Positions 1 to 8,463 of a stretch of DNA of 16,746 bases are shown one piece after another. Numbering within the stretch: position 1 is the first letter of the stretch; each line of letters starts with the position of its first letter. Position numbers and translations under genes: made by a program. The notes under the pieces are model-generated. The model did not search any database. It saw only the letters and a list, made by a program, of their open reading frames with translations, and had not been told where the DNA came from. The DNA comes from Ruminococcaceae bacterium UBA1405 (GTDB taxonomy: Bacteria; Bacillota; Clostridia; Oscillospirales; Ruminococcaceae): contig DBQB01000039.1 in the NCBI GenBank assembly GCA_002305685.1, positions 1-16,746 on the forward strand. The letters run 5' to 3'.

Positions 1-172
1 CTAACTTTTTGGGGTCACTTCATGATCGGTTCTTCGCTGCATTTAACAGCGCAGCATGGATTACCTACGCTCTTTTGGTGGTAAATGTTGTGCTATACTT
101 CTGTCAGGATAAACAAAAATGAAATTTATGGTTATCGTCTCTTTACCGGAAAGCGGCTTTTTAGGTAGAACC
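1..172. other. Gene-free left edge
   Basis: No convincing coding region is seen here. The only reading frames are short and lack ribosome binding sites. A TATACT hexamer at 94-99 resembles a -10 box on the + strand but has no good -35 partner. A 5-bp hairpin (CGCTG/CAGCG) lies near 44-60. The stretch probably holds the 3' end of a rightward transcript that begins outside the window and stops at the terminator at 173-222. Confidence 0.4.
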
Positions 173-222
173 AACAGCCTTGTACCGTGTGCAGAAAGCA
201 GGTACAGGGCTGTTTTGTTTTT
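173..222 (+). terminator. Rho-independent terminator, rightward
   Basis: Arms 173-186 and 201-214 form a 14-bp stem with one G-U pair and a 14-base loop. The + strand continues with a T-rich tract (TTGTTTTT), so it terminates rightward transcription. Read leftward it lies just after the araC-type gene stop (233), but there the tract after the stem is poor in U, so any role for that gene is secondary. No + strand gene precedes it in the window. Confidence 0.75.
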
Positions 223-232
223 CCAGGAGTAG

Positions 233-1069
233 TTACAGCGACTGGCGGTATTCCCCCGGTGTCTGTCCGGTCCTTTTGCGAAATGTGGCGGAAAAGCTGC
301 TTTCGCTGAGAAAGCCACAGGCAAATCCAATCTCCTTGATGGACATCCCGCTGCTTTTGAGCAGAAACCGCGCGGAATCAATCCGCACCGAGAGCAGATA
401 CTGATGCGGGGTTTGACCGATCTGTTTGGTAAAAAGCCGTGTGAAATAATAGGGGCTCAGAGAGGTCATGGCCGCCAGCTCATCGAGACGTACCGGTTCC
501 TGAAAATGCTCCCGCAGATAGGCGGCCGCCATTTCCAGTGCCCCGGCATTTTTTTCCGGAATTTGCCGCCGGGATACCGTCAGGCGGGTGAGCAGCTGGG
601 TGATGGACAGAGATAACTCCGGTTCGGAGATGGGAGCGCCGCTGCAAAATTGCCAGTAAATTTTTTCCAGTTCCCGTCGGATTTCCCCAAACGCCTCAGG
701 GTGCAGCAGGCTACTCTGTTGAGCGGTGATATATTCATAAAATCCTCGGCTCTGAGGGCCATCAAAATGCAGCCACACCGATTCCCAGCCGTGATCGGAG
801 CGGTATCCATGAGGGGCATAACAGTCCAGCAGTACCACATCTCCCGCTTGGGCCTTGAATTGGTTGGAGCCAGCCTGGACCAGGCAGGACCCTTTGGTGA
901 TGGCCATAATGAGAAAACTGTTGTACTGGCTTCGGGAAAGCGCATAGCCGGGGTCATACCGAAACTCTCCGACACACACCGGATAGAAAAACAACCGTTT
1001 TGCCGTCTGGGTGCAGGTATAGAAAAAATATTGGCTTTCCGGTGAAACCAAGGGCTCGGTAGAAAACAT
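233..1069 (-). CDS. AraC-family transcriptional regulator
   Basis: A 278-aa regulator of the AraC/XylS family that probably binds a sugar through its N-terminal half. Residues about 30-140 look like the cupin-type AraC ligand-binding domain, including the typical AGDVVLLDCYAPHGY stretch (75-89). Residues about 178-278 form the two helix-turn-helix units, ending in the family signature (CGFLSESSFSATFRKRTGQTP, about 251-271). The start chosen is ATG at 1067-1069 because GGAGG lies 8 bases upstream; a GTG five codons earlier sits on top of that Shine-Dalgarno and is less likely. It is transcribed divergently from the DUF5107-GH2 operon, so it most likely activates that operon in response to the glycan or its breakdown product. 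The ligand cannot be told from sequence. Confidence 0.93.
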   Translation of the reverse strand: MFSTEPLVSPESQYFFYTCTQTAKRLFFYPVCVGEFRYDPGYALSRSQYNSFLIMAITKGSCLVQAGSNQFKAQAGDVVLLDCYAPHGYRSDHGWESVWLHFDGPQSRGFYEYITAQQSSLLHPEAFGEIRRELEKIYWQFCSGAPISEPELSLSITQLLTRLTVSRRQIPEKNAGALEMAAAYLREHFQEPVRLDELAAMTSLSPYYFTRLFTKQIGQTPHQYLLSVRIDSARFLLKSSGMSIKEIGFACGFLSESSFSATFRKRTGQTPGEYRQSL

Positions 1070-1114
1070 GAAAGCCGCCTCCACTGTTTTGCATTTTGCA
1101 ATTTTGTTGGAAAA

Positions 1115-1143
1115 AGTTTAGCATATATCGGGAGATATCACAA
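1115..1143 (-). promoter_or_regulatory. Probable promoter of the AraC-type gene
   Basis: On the minus strand TTGTGA (1138-1143), a 17-base spacer and TAAACT (1115-1120) preceded by TGC give an extended -10 sigma-A promoter. The predicted transcript start, about 1108, leaves a leader of about 40 bases before the ATG at 1069. The same stretch holds a weaker + strand candidate, TTGCAA (1096-1101) 17 bases from TAGCAT (1119-1124). The two divergent promoters could therefore overlap. Confidence 0.55.
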
Positions 1144-1242
1144 GATAAAGAGAGCAATTTTTCATAAGGATAGGGCAAATTCTTCTAATGCGTTTTGGGT
1201 TTCGCTCCTCTATGATAAAAGCAGGAACACAAACGCAGCGCT

Positions 1243-1256
1243 TTTCGGCGCCGAAA
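1243..1256. repeat. 14-base perfect palindrome in the 5' UTR
   Basis: TTTCGGCGCCGAAA is its own reverse complement and lies 3 bases before the AGGAGG of the DUF5107 gene. It could be a DNA operator half-site pair. In RNA it could be a short hairpin (TTTCG/CGAAA around GCGC) next to the ribosome binding site. No function is shown. Confidence 0.4.
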
Positions 1257-1271
1257 GTTAGGAGGAACGGT

Positions 1272-4200
1272 ATGGCGGTTCAAATTTGGGAGGAAGATGT
1301 AATCATCCCTACCTATGAGGTGGGAGCGCCGGACAAAAACCCTATGTTTTTGGAAAAACGGGTGTATCAGGGAAGCTCCGGTAAGGTATATCCATATCCG
1401 GTGACCCAGACCATCTCTTCGGAAAAAACGGATAAACATTATCGTGCGGTATATCTGGAAAACGAGTACCTAAAGATCATGTTTCTCCCTGAGCTGGGCG
1501 GCAGAGTACAGAGGGCGTTTGACAAAACCAACGGGTATGATTTTGTCTACTACAACCGGGTGATCAAACCGGCCTTGGTGGGGCTGTGCGGTCCGTGGAT
1601 TTCCGGCGGCATTGAGTTTAACTGGCCGCAGCATCATCGCCCTACCACCTTTATGCCGGTGGACCATCTGCTGCGGCAAAATCCGGACGGAAGTTGTAGT
1701 TTGCTTGTTGGCGACGTGGATCAGATGTATGGCACCAAGAGCATGGCCAGCTTTACCCTATATCCGGGCAAAGCTTATCTGGAAATCAAAGGTCAGCTGT
1801 ATAACGGCACAGCGCTGCCACAGACCTTTCTCTGGTGGGCCAATCCCGCCGTCTCGGTAAACGACGACACCCAGTCGATCTTCCCTCCGGATGTGCACCA
1901 TGTTTTTGACCATGGCAAACGGGCGGTTTCCACCTTTCCCATCGCCACCGGGGAATACTATAAACACGATTACAGCGCCGGGGTGGATATCTCCCGCTAC
2001 AAAAATATTCCGGTTCCAACCTCCTATATGGCAGAGACTTCCCGGTATGATTTTATCGGCGGTTACGATTACCGTAAGGAGGCAGGGCTGCTTCATGTGG
2101 CAGATCACCATATTTCCCCGGGCAAAAAACAGTGGACCTGGGGATGCGGCGATTTTGGAAAGGCTTGGGACCGCAACCTCACCGATGCGGACGGCCCGTA
2201 TATCGAGCTGATGACCGGCGTTTATACCGAGAATCAGCCGGATTTCAGCTGGCTGCAACCTTTTGAAGAAAAGACCTTTGTACAGTATTTCATGCCCTAC
2301 AAAAAGGTCGGCGCCATCTCCAACGCCACCCATCAAGCCGCCATTGGCGTGAAGGTGACCGGGGAACAGTCCCATGTGGTGGTGTATGCCACCGGGGAAT
2401 ATCCGGAAGCGGAGATTGTGGTGCAGAGGGACGGTGTGGAATGTTTCCGTCAGCGGACCGCCCTTTCTCCGGTACAGGTTTTTGATCGTTGGATCTGCAT
2501 CGGTTCAGATCATCCCCAGGAGCTGACTTTCCTTGTGTTATCCCAAGGGGAGACGCTGGTATCCTATACCCCCGAGAAGGAGCAGCCCTCTACCGATATG
2601 AGCCCCGCCGAACCGGCACGCCAGCCCCAGCAAATCGCCACCAACGAACAGCTGCTGCTGACCGCGCAGCATATTGAGCAGCACCGCCACGCCACCTATC
2701 TTCCCGATCCCTATTATCTGGAAGGCCTGCGCCGGGATCCGGGGGACATCCGCATCAACAATGCCTACGGTATGCTGCTTTTGCGCCGCGGATGCTTTGC
2801 AGAGGCGGAGACGTGTTTTCGCAGAGCGGTTGCCCGGATGACCTGGAGAAGCCCCAATCCCTACGACAGCGAAGGATACTACAATCTGGGATTGTCGCTG
2901 CTGTGGCAGGATCGGGAGCAGGAAGCCTACGACGCATTTTATAAAGCGACCTGGAGCAGCGCGCAGCAGGAGACCTCTTACTACTATCTGGCGGTGATTG
3001 CCGCAAGGCGGCATCTCTGGGCGCAGGCACTGGGTTTTGTGGAAAAGGGCCTTGTCAAAAACGCCCATAATGTCAAAGCGAGAGGGCTCAAAGCGGCGCT
3101 GCTGCGCCACCTGGGAAAGCTGGAGGAGGCCAAAGAGGCTGTGGCGGATAATCTGCGGCTAGACCCCTTTGATTATCTGAGCCGGTATGAAGGCTATCTT
3201 CTCTGCAAAGACACACAGCAGCTGGAGCAGATGAACCGGCTGATGCGTGGCGCCCCGGAGCATTATCTGGATGTTTCCCGGGCGTATGGAGAGGCCGGGA
3301 TGTATCGGGAAGGGGTGGATGTGCTGAGTGTGTGCCCCACGTCTCACCCCATGCTGGCGTACTATCAAGGATACTGGATGGGAAAGATGGGAGACCTGGA
3401 AGGAGAGCTGGCTGCCTATCAAAGCGCGCAGCGCTGCTGCCCGGACTGCTGTTTCCCCAATCATCTGGAGGATATCGGTGTTTTGAAGCGGGCAGGGACA
3501 GTGGACTCCTGTGCGTCCAAATCGTTTTACTATCTGGGCTGCCTTTTCTATGATAAGCTCCAGTTTGACACAGCCATAGCCCTTTGGGAAAAGTCCATCG
3601 CCCTGGATGGCTCTTTCCCCACCGCTCATCGCAACCTTGCCATCGCGCTGTACAACAAAAAAGGGGACGCAGCGGGGGCGCTCAGGGAGTTGGAGACGGC
3701 CTTTGCGCTGGACCCCACTGACGCCAGAATCTTTCTGGAACGGGACGCTCTGTACAAACGCACAGGAATGGGACTGGAAAAACGGTTATCCCAGTTTGAA
3801 CGGTATCGAGATCTGGTACTGGAGCGGGATGACGCCATGTTGGAATGGGTGACCCTTTACAATCTCACCGGACGCCATCAGCAAGCTCTGGATACCATTT
3901 TGGCACATCATTTTCGCCCATGGGAAGGGGGCGAAGGCAAGATTTCCGGTCAGTACAAGCTGGCTCTGCGCGCTTTGGCGGGAGAATGTATGCGTCAGGG
4001 AGATCTGAAAAAAGCAGCGCAGCTGCTGCAAACGGCGTTGGTGTATCCGGAGTGTCTGGGAGAAGGCCGTTTGGAGGGCACCAAGGACAACGATATTCAC
4101 TATGGACTGGGGGTAGTCTGGGAGGCGCTGGGAGACCGGCAGCAGGCGGAGGATGCGTTCCGTCTGGCTCTCGCCGGCAGCACAGAACCGGCCGGGGTAC

Positions 4201-4565
4201 AGTATTACTACGATCAGCCCGCCAGTATGATATTCTATCAGGGACTGGCATGGAGAAAGCTGGGGCAGCTCCAGCAGTCTCAGGAGTGCTTGGAGCGGCT
4301 GTACCGGTATGGCAAAGCGCATCTGGAGGATGTGATGCAGCCGGATTTCTTCGCTGTATCTTTGCCGGATTTTCTGATTTTTGAGGACGACATCCAGCAA
4401 AAGAACAAAGCCCACTGCTGGTATCTGATGGGACTTTCCGCGCTGGGACAGGGAGATCGGATAAAGGCGAAAGAATGCTTTGAGCGGTCGCTCTCCTTCG
4501 ATCCAACCTATCAGGATAGCCAGATCTATCACATCATCTGTGAAAAGGAGGGAGAACCCTTATGA
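1272..4565 (+). CDS. DUF5107 domain protein with C-terminal TPR repeats
   Basis: A 1097-aa cytoplasmic protein with no signal peptide. Residues about 1-350 match the DUF5107 type, a beta-sandwich resembling the galactose mutarotase fold, with LPELGGRV (73-79 region), GGIEFNWPQHHRP (112-124), WWANP (188-192) and YIELMTGVYTENQPDFSWL (310-328). Residues 350-440 look like a further beta domain. From about 460 to the end it is tetratricopeptide-like helices, including an acidic motif PWEGGEG (883-889) and YPECLGEG (925-932). The start is ATG at 1272, with AGGAGG 6 bases upstream; the in-frame ATG at 1188 has no Shine-Dalgarno. Its stop overlaps the GH2 start by 4 bases (ATGA), so the two are translationally coupled. 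It probably binds or acts on the sugar handled by the GH2 enzyme. The catalytic role is unproven, with E115, H121, H122, E312 and E320 the obvious candidates. Confidence 0.88.
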   Translation: MAVQIWEEDVIIPTYEVGAPDKNPMFLEKRVYQGSSGKVYPYPVTQTISSEKTDKHYRAVYLENEYLKIMFLPELGGRVQRAFDKTNGYDFVYYNRVIKPALVGLCGPWISGGIEFNWPQHHRPTTFMPVDHLLRQNPDGSCSLLVGDVDQMYGTKSMASFTLYPGKAYLEIKGQLYNGTALPQTFLWWANPAVSVNDDTQSIFPPDVHHVFDHGKRAVSTFPIATGEYYKHDYSAGVDISRYKNIPVPTSYMAETSRYDFIGGYDYRKEAGLLHVADHHISPGKKQWTWGCGDFGKAWDRNLTDADGPYIELMTGVYTENQPDFSWLQPFEEKTFVQYFMPYKKVGAISNATHQAAIGVKVTGEQSHVVVYATGEYPEAEIVVQRDGVECFRQRTALSPVQVFDRWICIGSDHPQELTFLVLSQGETLVSYTPEKEQPSTDMSPAEPARQPQQIATNEQLLLTAQHIEQHRHATYLPDPYYLEGLRRDPGDIRINNAYGMLLLRRGCFAEAETCFRRAVARMTWRSPNPYDSEGYYNLGLSLLWQDREQEAYDAFYKATWSSAQQETSYYYLAVIAARRHLWAQALGFVEKGLVKNAHNVKARGLKAALLRHLGKLEEAKEAVADNLRLDPFDYLSRYEGYLLCKDTQQLEQMNRLMRGAPEHYLDVSRAYGEAGMYREGVDVLSVCPTSHPMLAYYQGYWMGKMGDLEGELAAYQSAQRCCPDCCFPNHLEDIGVLKRAGTVDSCASKSFYYLGCLFYDKLQFDTAIALWEKSIALDGSFPTAHRNLAIALYNKKGDAAGALRELETAFALDPTDARIFLERDALYKRTGMGLEKRLSQFERYRDLVLERDDAMLEWVTLYNLTGRHQQALDTILAHHFRPWEGGEGKISGQYKLALRALAGECMRQGDLKKAAQLLQTALVYPECLGEGRLEGTKDNDIHYGLGVVWEALGDRQQAEDAFRLALAGSTEPAGVQYYYDQPASMIFYQGLAWRKLGQLQQSQECLERLYRYGKAHLEDVMQPDFFAVSLPDFLIFEDDIQQKNKAHCWYLMGLSALGQGDRIKAKECFERSLSFDPTYQDSQIYHIICEKEGEPL

Positions 4566-7267
4566 AAACCTATTCGCTGCAGGGGGATTGGCAGGTACGT
4601 TTGCAGGACGATTCCCGATGGAGCATGAAGCTGCCCGGCACGCTGGACGAGAGTGCCATCGGTTATCCGGATGTTGCAAAGGCCGAGTTACATCCGGATC
4701 TGGCGCCGTGGGATTCTGGAGAAAAACAGCCAGACGCACCCATCGCCACCCGCTTTACCAGAAAGCACACCTATGAAGGCCCGGCCTGGATTGAGAAATC
4801 CGTGACCTTTCCCCAGGCGCAGGATAAAAGGCTGTTTTTGGACGTAGAGCGGGCGCGCTGTCTGCGCCTGATGGTGGATGGGGAGGAGATTTCCCCCTGG
4901 GAGGAACAGACGCTGAGCACGCCCCACCATTTTGAGGTGACGCGGTTTGCAGGGGGAAAACATTCTATCACCTTTGTCAGCGACAACAGTTATCCGGGAC
5001 TGCCCCGGGAAGCGATTCTCTATTCCTCCGCCGCCACCGATGAAACCCAGACCAATTGGAATGGACTGTTGGGATATGTAAGGCTGCGGGAGGAGGAGAC
5101 GGTGTTTGTCTCCCGGATTCGGGTTTATCCGCTGGGGGAGACGCTGAATGTCAAAATTCAGCTGGACGCCGCTTTGCCGTATACAGGAACGCTGTCCCTG
5201 CGCTCCCAAGCCCTGGCGGAACCGGTAGAGAAACCGGTGTCTCTTGATGCGGGGAGGACAGAGCTGGCGTTGGATGGGCTCCCCCTGCAAAAAGGGATTC
5301 TGCGCTGGGATGAGGAGGAAGGAAACCTTTGGACGCTGAGTGCAGCCCTCTCCAACGGCGAAGAAAAGACTGCCACCTTCGGGATTCGGACCTTTGGGGA
5401 CAATGGACGGGGAAGGCTGGCGCTCAATGGGCGGACCATCTTTTTGCGAGGGGAGGCCAACTGCGCTGTTTTCCCCCAAACCGGGTACTGTCCCATGACC
5501 CAGCAGGAGTGGACGGACATTTTGAAAACCTATCGCAGTTATGGGATAAACTGTATGCGGTTTCATTCCCACTGTCCTCCCGAAGCGGCTTTTGCGGCGG
5601 CGGACCAGCTGGGAATGCTGATGCAGCCGGAGCTGTCCCACTGGAATCCCCGGGATGCCTTTCTTTCCAGCGAGAGTATGGAGTATTATACCGCCGAGCT
5701 GCGTCAGATTCTGCTGATGCTGGCCAACCATCCCTCTTTTGTGATGCTTTCGCTGGGCAATGAGCTTTGTACCGATGAAAAGGGGCGGGAGCGGATGGAT
5801 CAGCTGATGAGGATGGCCCGGGAGATCGACCCCACCCGTCTGTATACCCGGGGCTCCAACGACCATTATGGAACCGTCGGCTGTGGCGAACAAACCGATT
5901 TTTATACCTCCCAAAAGTATTACTCCTATGTATTGCGTGGCACCTTTGCGGCCAGTCCAAAGGTGCCGGGAGGAATTCAGGGATATCTCAACCGCAGCTA
6001 TCCCAGTGCAAAAACCGATTACAGCGAGACCATGGTGCAGCTGCGCCGGCAGTATCGCAAACCGGTGTTCAGCTTTGAGGTTGGACAGTTTGAGGTTTTG
6101 CCGGACTTTCGGGAAATCGAAGCGTTTCAGGGCGTCACCGATCCGGTCAACTACCGGTTGATTGCCCAGCGGGTATCGGAGAAAGGCTTGCAATCGGATT
6201 GGGAACGCTATGTACAGGCCAGCGGGGAGCTTTCCCGGCTGTGTTATCGGGAGGAGATCGAGGCCGCTATGCGTACCAAAGAACTTTCCGGTATCTCTCT
6301 GCTGGGACTGCAGGATTTTCCGGGGCAGGGTACGGCGCTGGTGGGGATGCTCAATGCACACCTGCAGCCCAAACCTTACCCGTTTGCGGCTCCGGAAAAG
6401 TTTCACGCCTTTTTCCGCGATCAGCTGCCTCTGGTGAAACTGGAGCGATATACCTATGAAACCGGCGAGACGCTGCGGGCGCAGGTGGAGATTGCCAATT
6501 ACGGAAAATCACCGGTGAGCGGTGCTTTGGAATACTCCCTGGAGGGCGGAGGAAAGGTCCTGCACGGAACGCTGGGAGAGGTTCTCTCTCCGATGGGAGA
6601 GAATACCCCGGTGGGAACGCTGTCTATCCTGCTGGAGGATTTCCCTGCGCCCTGCGCGTTACAGCTGCGGGTTTGGGTGGGAGAGGTGCATACCAGCTAT
6701 CCCGTTTGGGTCTATCCTGCCCAGACGCCGATTTGCCCTCCCAATGTGCATGAGACAAGACATCTGGATGAGGTGGCGTTGTCGGTGCTGCGGGGAGGAG
6801 GATGTGTATATCTCTCTCCCGACTCCACCAAAGAACAGCTGCCCCATTCCATCCAGGCGCAGTTTTCCACCGATTTTTGGTCGGTGGGAACCTTCCCGGC
6901 CCAGGAAGGGGCGATGGGACAACTGATTGAGGAAAACCATCCGTTGTTTGCCGATTTTCCCACCTCCTTCCACACCGATTGGCAGTGGTGGCCGATGGCG
7001 GTGCAGCGGGCTATCGTTTTGCCCCAGCGGATGCAGTGCATCATCACCGAGATGGACAGCTATGCGTTTTTGCGCCCCATGGCCCAGCTTTTGGAATGTC
7101 ACTGTGAAGGCGGCAGGCTGCTGATTTCCTCCCTGGGACTGCACCAGTTGCAGCAGTATCCGGAGGCAAGGGCATTGCAGCGTTCAATTTATCGCTATCT
7201 CGCTTCCCCCACATTCGATTCCCACAACCATCTGAGCGCGGAGGCTGTGCGGGAGCTGGTGGTTTAA
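4562..7267 (+). CDS. Glycoside hydrolase family 2 protein (beta-galactosidase/beta-glucuronidase-like)
   Basis: A 901-aa GH2-type retaining beta-glycosidase lacking a signal peptide, so likely intracellular. An N-terminal jelly-roll sugar-binding domain (about 1-180, with NWNGLLGYVRL at 165-175) is followed by an Ig-like domain (about 181-277). The TIM barrel starts near 288 (FLRGEANCAVFP, then GINCMRFHSHCPP). The acid/base is predicted as E401 in SLGNEL and the nucleophile as E506 in FSFEVGQF. GLQDFPGQGTALVGMLNA (582-599) is typical of GH2 members distant from LacZ, and about 270 further residues follow. The ATG overlaps the stop of the upstream gene, and GGAGG lies about 8 bases upstream. 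It presumably removes a terminal beta-linked sugar from an imported oligosaccharide. Specificity (galactoside, glucuronide, mannoside or other) cannot be read from sequence. Confidence 0.9.
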   Translation: MKTYSLQGDWQVRLQDDSRWSMKLPGTLDESAIGYPDVAKAELHPDLAPWDSGEKQPDAPIATRFTRKHTYEGPAWIEKSVTFPQAQDKRLFLDVERARCLRLMVDGEEISPWEEQTLSTPHHFEVTRFAGGKHSITFVSDNSYPGLPREAILYSSAATDETQTNWNGLLGYVRLREEETVFVSRIRVYPLGETLNVKIQLDAALPYTGTLSLRSQALAEPVEKPVSLDAGRTELALDGLPLQKGILRWDEEEGNLWTLSAALSNGEEKTATFGIRTFGDNGRGRLALNGRTIFLRGEANCAVFPQTGYCPMTQQEWTDILKTYRSYGINCMRFHSHCPPEAAFAAADQLGMLMQPELSHWNPRDAFLSSESMEYYTAELRQILLMLANHPSFVMLSLGNELCTDEKGRERMDQLMRMAREIDPTRLYTRGSNDHYGTVGCGEQTDFYTSQKYYSYVLRGTFAASPKVPGGIQGYLNRSYPSAKTDYSETMVQLRRQYRKPVFSFEVGQFEVLPDFREIEAFQGVTDPVNYRLIAQRVSEKGLQSDWERYVQASGELSRLCYREEIEAAMRTKELSGISLLGLQDFPGQGTALVGMLNAHLQPKPYPFAAPEKFHAFFRDQLPLVKLERYTYETGETLRAQVEIANYGKSPVSGALEYSLEGGGKVLHGTLGEVLSPMGENTPVGTLSILLEDFPAPCALQLRVWVGEVHTSYPVWVYPAQTPICPPNVHETRHLDEVALSVLRGGGCVYLSPDSTKEQLPHSIQAQFSTDFWSVGTFPAQEGAMGQLIEENHPLFADFPTSFHTDWQWWPMAVQRAIVLPQRMQCIITEMDSYAFLRPMAQLLECHCEGGRLLISSLGLHQLQQYPEARALQRSIYRYLASPTFDSHNHLSAEAVRELVV

Positions 7268-7315
7268 GTTCTGCTTTATTTTGGGTGATGATAGGTTTCT
7301 AGAGAAAAATGACAA

Positions 7316-7360
7316 AAAACAGGCCGTCCGCCGAAAGCATTTCGGTGGGCGGTCTGTTTT
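7316..7360. terminator. Bidirectional rho-independent terminator
   Basis: A near-complete 21-bp stem (arms 7316-7336 and 7340-7360, loop GCA, several G-U pairs) is flanked by an A tract on the left and a T tract on the right. It lies between the convergent GH2 gene (ends 7267) and the RsiV-like gene (ends 7405), so it can serve both strands. Confidence 0.9.
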
Positions 7361-7404
7361 GCTGAGCTGGAAAACAGCGAAAATGGGACGATATTTATCG
7401 TCCG

Positions 7405-8130
7405 CTAAGAGACAGGTCGAAGCCATGGCGCCAATGTTCGGGCCACCGTGGGCTCAGAGAGGGAGACGGAATGCTGCTGGAGTTTCTTTGACTGTGGGTC
7501 GGGAAACAACAGCACAATCCCATCCTCCGAAAGGTAGAACAGGGTGTCATGCCGTACCTGCTCAAAGGGCTGTTGCAGCTGTTGGGATATCTGCTGATTT
7601 AACAGGGAACAATAATCGGTGCCGGACAGAAATAGGTCCGCCAAACGGCATACCGTTTGGTCGGATAGCCGAACGGTGAAACAGCAAAATCCCTGTGTGT
7701 CCAAAGAAGCGGCAGGATTGTACAGCGTTGCGCTGAAATACCCTCCGCCGTTGCGCTGTATCTGATAATCGGATAGAATGGTGGCCGGTATTCGGGTATC
7801 GGCCGCGTGAATCGATGGGTCGCCGGGAGCCGTTTTTGCGTGCTGACGGTACATTCGGTACTGCCGGATAGCGTATTCCCGCATCATGGCGTTGGCTGTT
7901 TGGAGTTCATTGGGATTTCCTCCAAAGGAAAGTTGGGGATAATATAATTCTGTATCCTCCAACAGCGAATCCTTAGGAAAAAATTCCCGAATTCGCGTCA
8001 CAACAGCTCGGTCCTGGGCGGATACCAGCTGTGGCCGCAGCGAAAACGCAATACCGGCCAGGCAAAGAATAAGCAGCAACGGGACAATACCGGGAAGCAT
8101 ATGACGATGCTGTTTTTGCGTCTTTGCCAC
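7405..8130 (-). CDS. Membrane-anchored RsiV-like / DUF3298-DUF4163 protein
   Basis: A 241-aa protein with a positively charged N terminus, one hydrophobic segment (about 12-30) and an extracytoplasmic remainder. YYPQLSFGG (63-71), followed by a helix rich in A/M/Y and then FCCFTVRLSDQTVCRLADLF and TLFYLSEDGIVLLFPDP, resembles the DUF4163-DUF3298 architecture. That architecture is found in anti-sigma factor RsiV and in cell-wall proteins such as PdaC. No sigma factor gene is adjacent and no catalytic domain is attached, so a role as anti-sigma factor, inhibitor-binding protein or wall sensor is only inferred. The start is GTG at 8128-8130, with GAGGAGG 7 bases upstream. It is a single-gene unit, convergent with the GH2 operon. 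Confidence 0.7.
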   Translation of the reverse strand: MAKTQKQHRHMLPGIVPLLLILCLAGIAFSLRPQLVSAQDRAVVTRIREFFPKDSLLEDTELYYPQLSFGGNPNELQTANAMMREYAIRQYRMYRQHAKTAPGDPSIHAADTRIPATILSDYQIQRNGGGYFSATLYNPAASLDTQGFCCFTVRLSDQTVCRLADLFLSGTDYCSLLNQQISQQLQQPFEQVRHDTLFYLSEDGIVLLFPDPQSKKLQQHSVSLSEPTVARTLAPWLRPVS

Positions 8131-8463
8131 GGAGTTTCCTCCTCTCGCCGGAGGTTCCAGTCCTAATTGGCCCTGCGGGAAAACCGTGATGAGACGGATT
8201 TCCCCGTCGGGCAGTAACTATTTTGAGCGGTTTTTGCGGGATTTTGCATGGAAATGGATGGTTTTATCGTTTCGGCTCCTGTTTCCCCAGACTGGCGCAG
8301 TGAGAAATGTTTTTCTTTTCGGCACGGATATAGACGGGAGAGTGTGTCTCAGCCTCATGAGCCAAAATCCCAAAGAGGCCCTTTGCATCCGTGCGGGCAA
8401 AGGGCCTCAGAGGTCTGTTTTTATCTGCTTTCTGTGATTTCTTCTCCGCTGGATTTCAGGGGG
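8131..8463. other. Intergenic stretch without a gene
   Basis: No supported coding frame is seen. It holds the terminator-like hairpin at 8375-8408 and the upstream region of the RsiV-like gene. There, CCTCC (8150-8154 on the minus strand) can pair with the GGAGG ribosome binding site at 8138-8142. A 5-bp hairpin GACGG/CCGTC lies near 8193-8208. I could not find a clear minus-strand promoter. Confidence 0.4.
8375..8408 (-). terminator. Probable terminator of the aldo/keto reductase gene
   Basis: Arms 8375-8386 and 8397-8408 form a perfect 12-bp stem with a 10-base loop. Read leftward, the stem is followed by TTTGGGATTTT, a broken U tract. It lies 56 bases past the stop of the gene ending at 8464. 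Confidence 0.6.

Noticed and set aside
1188..1271. Earlier ATG start for the DUF5107 protein
   Set aside because: It lacks a ribosome binding site and adds 28 residues unlike the family, whereas ATG 1272 has AGGAGG at good spacing.
1758..2375. 205-aa minus-strand open frame in the DUF5107 gene
   Set aside because: Antisense shadow of a well-supported coding region; no start signal.
4688..6406. 572-aa open frame on the minus strand inside the GH2 gene
   Set aside because: It lies wholly antisense to a gene with clear GH2 motifs, has no recognisable domain and a composition typical of shadow frames.
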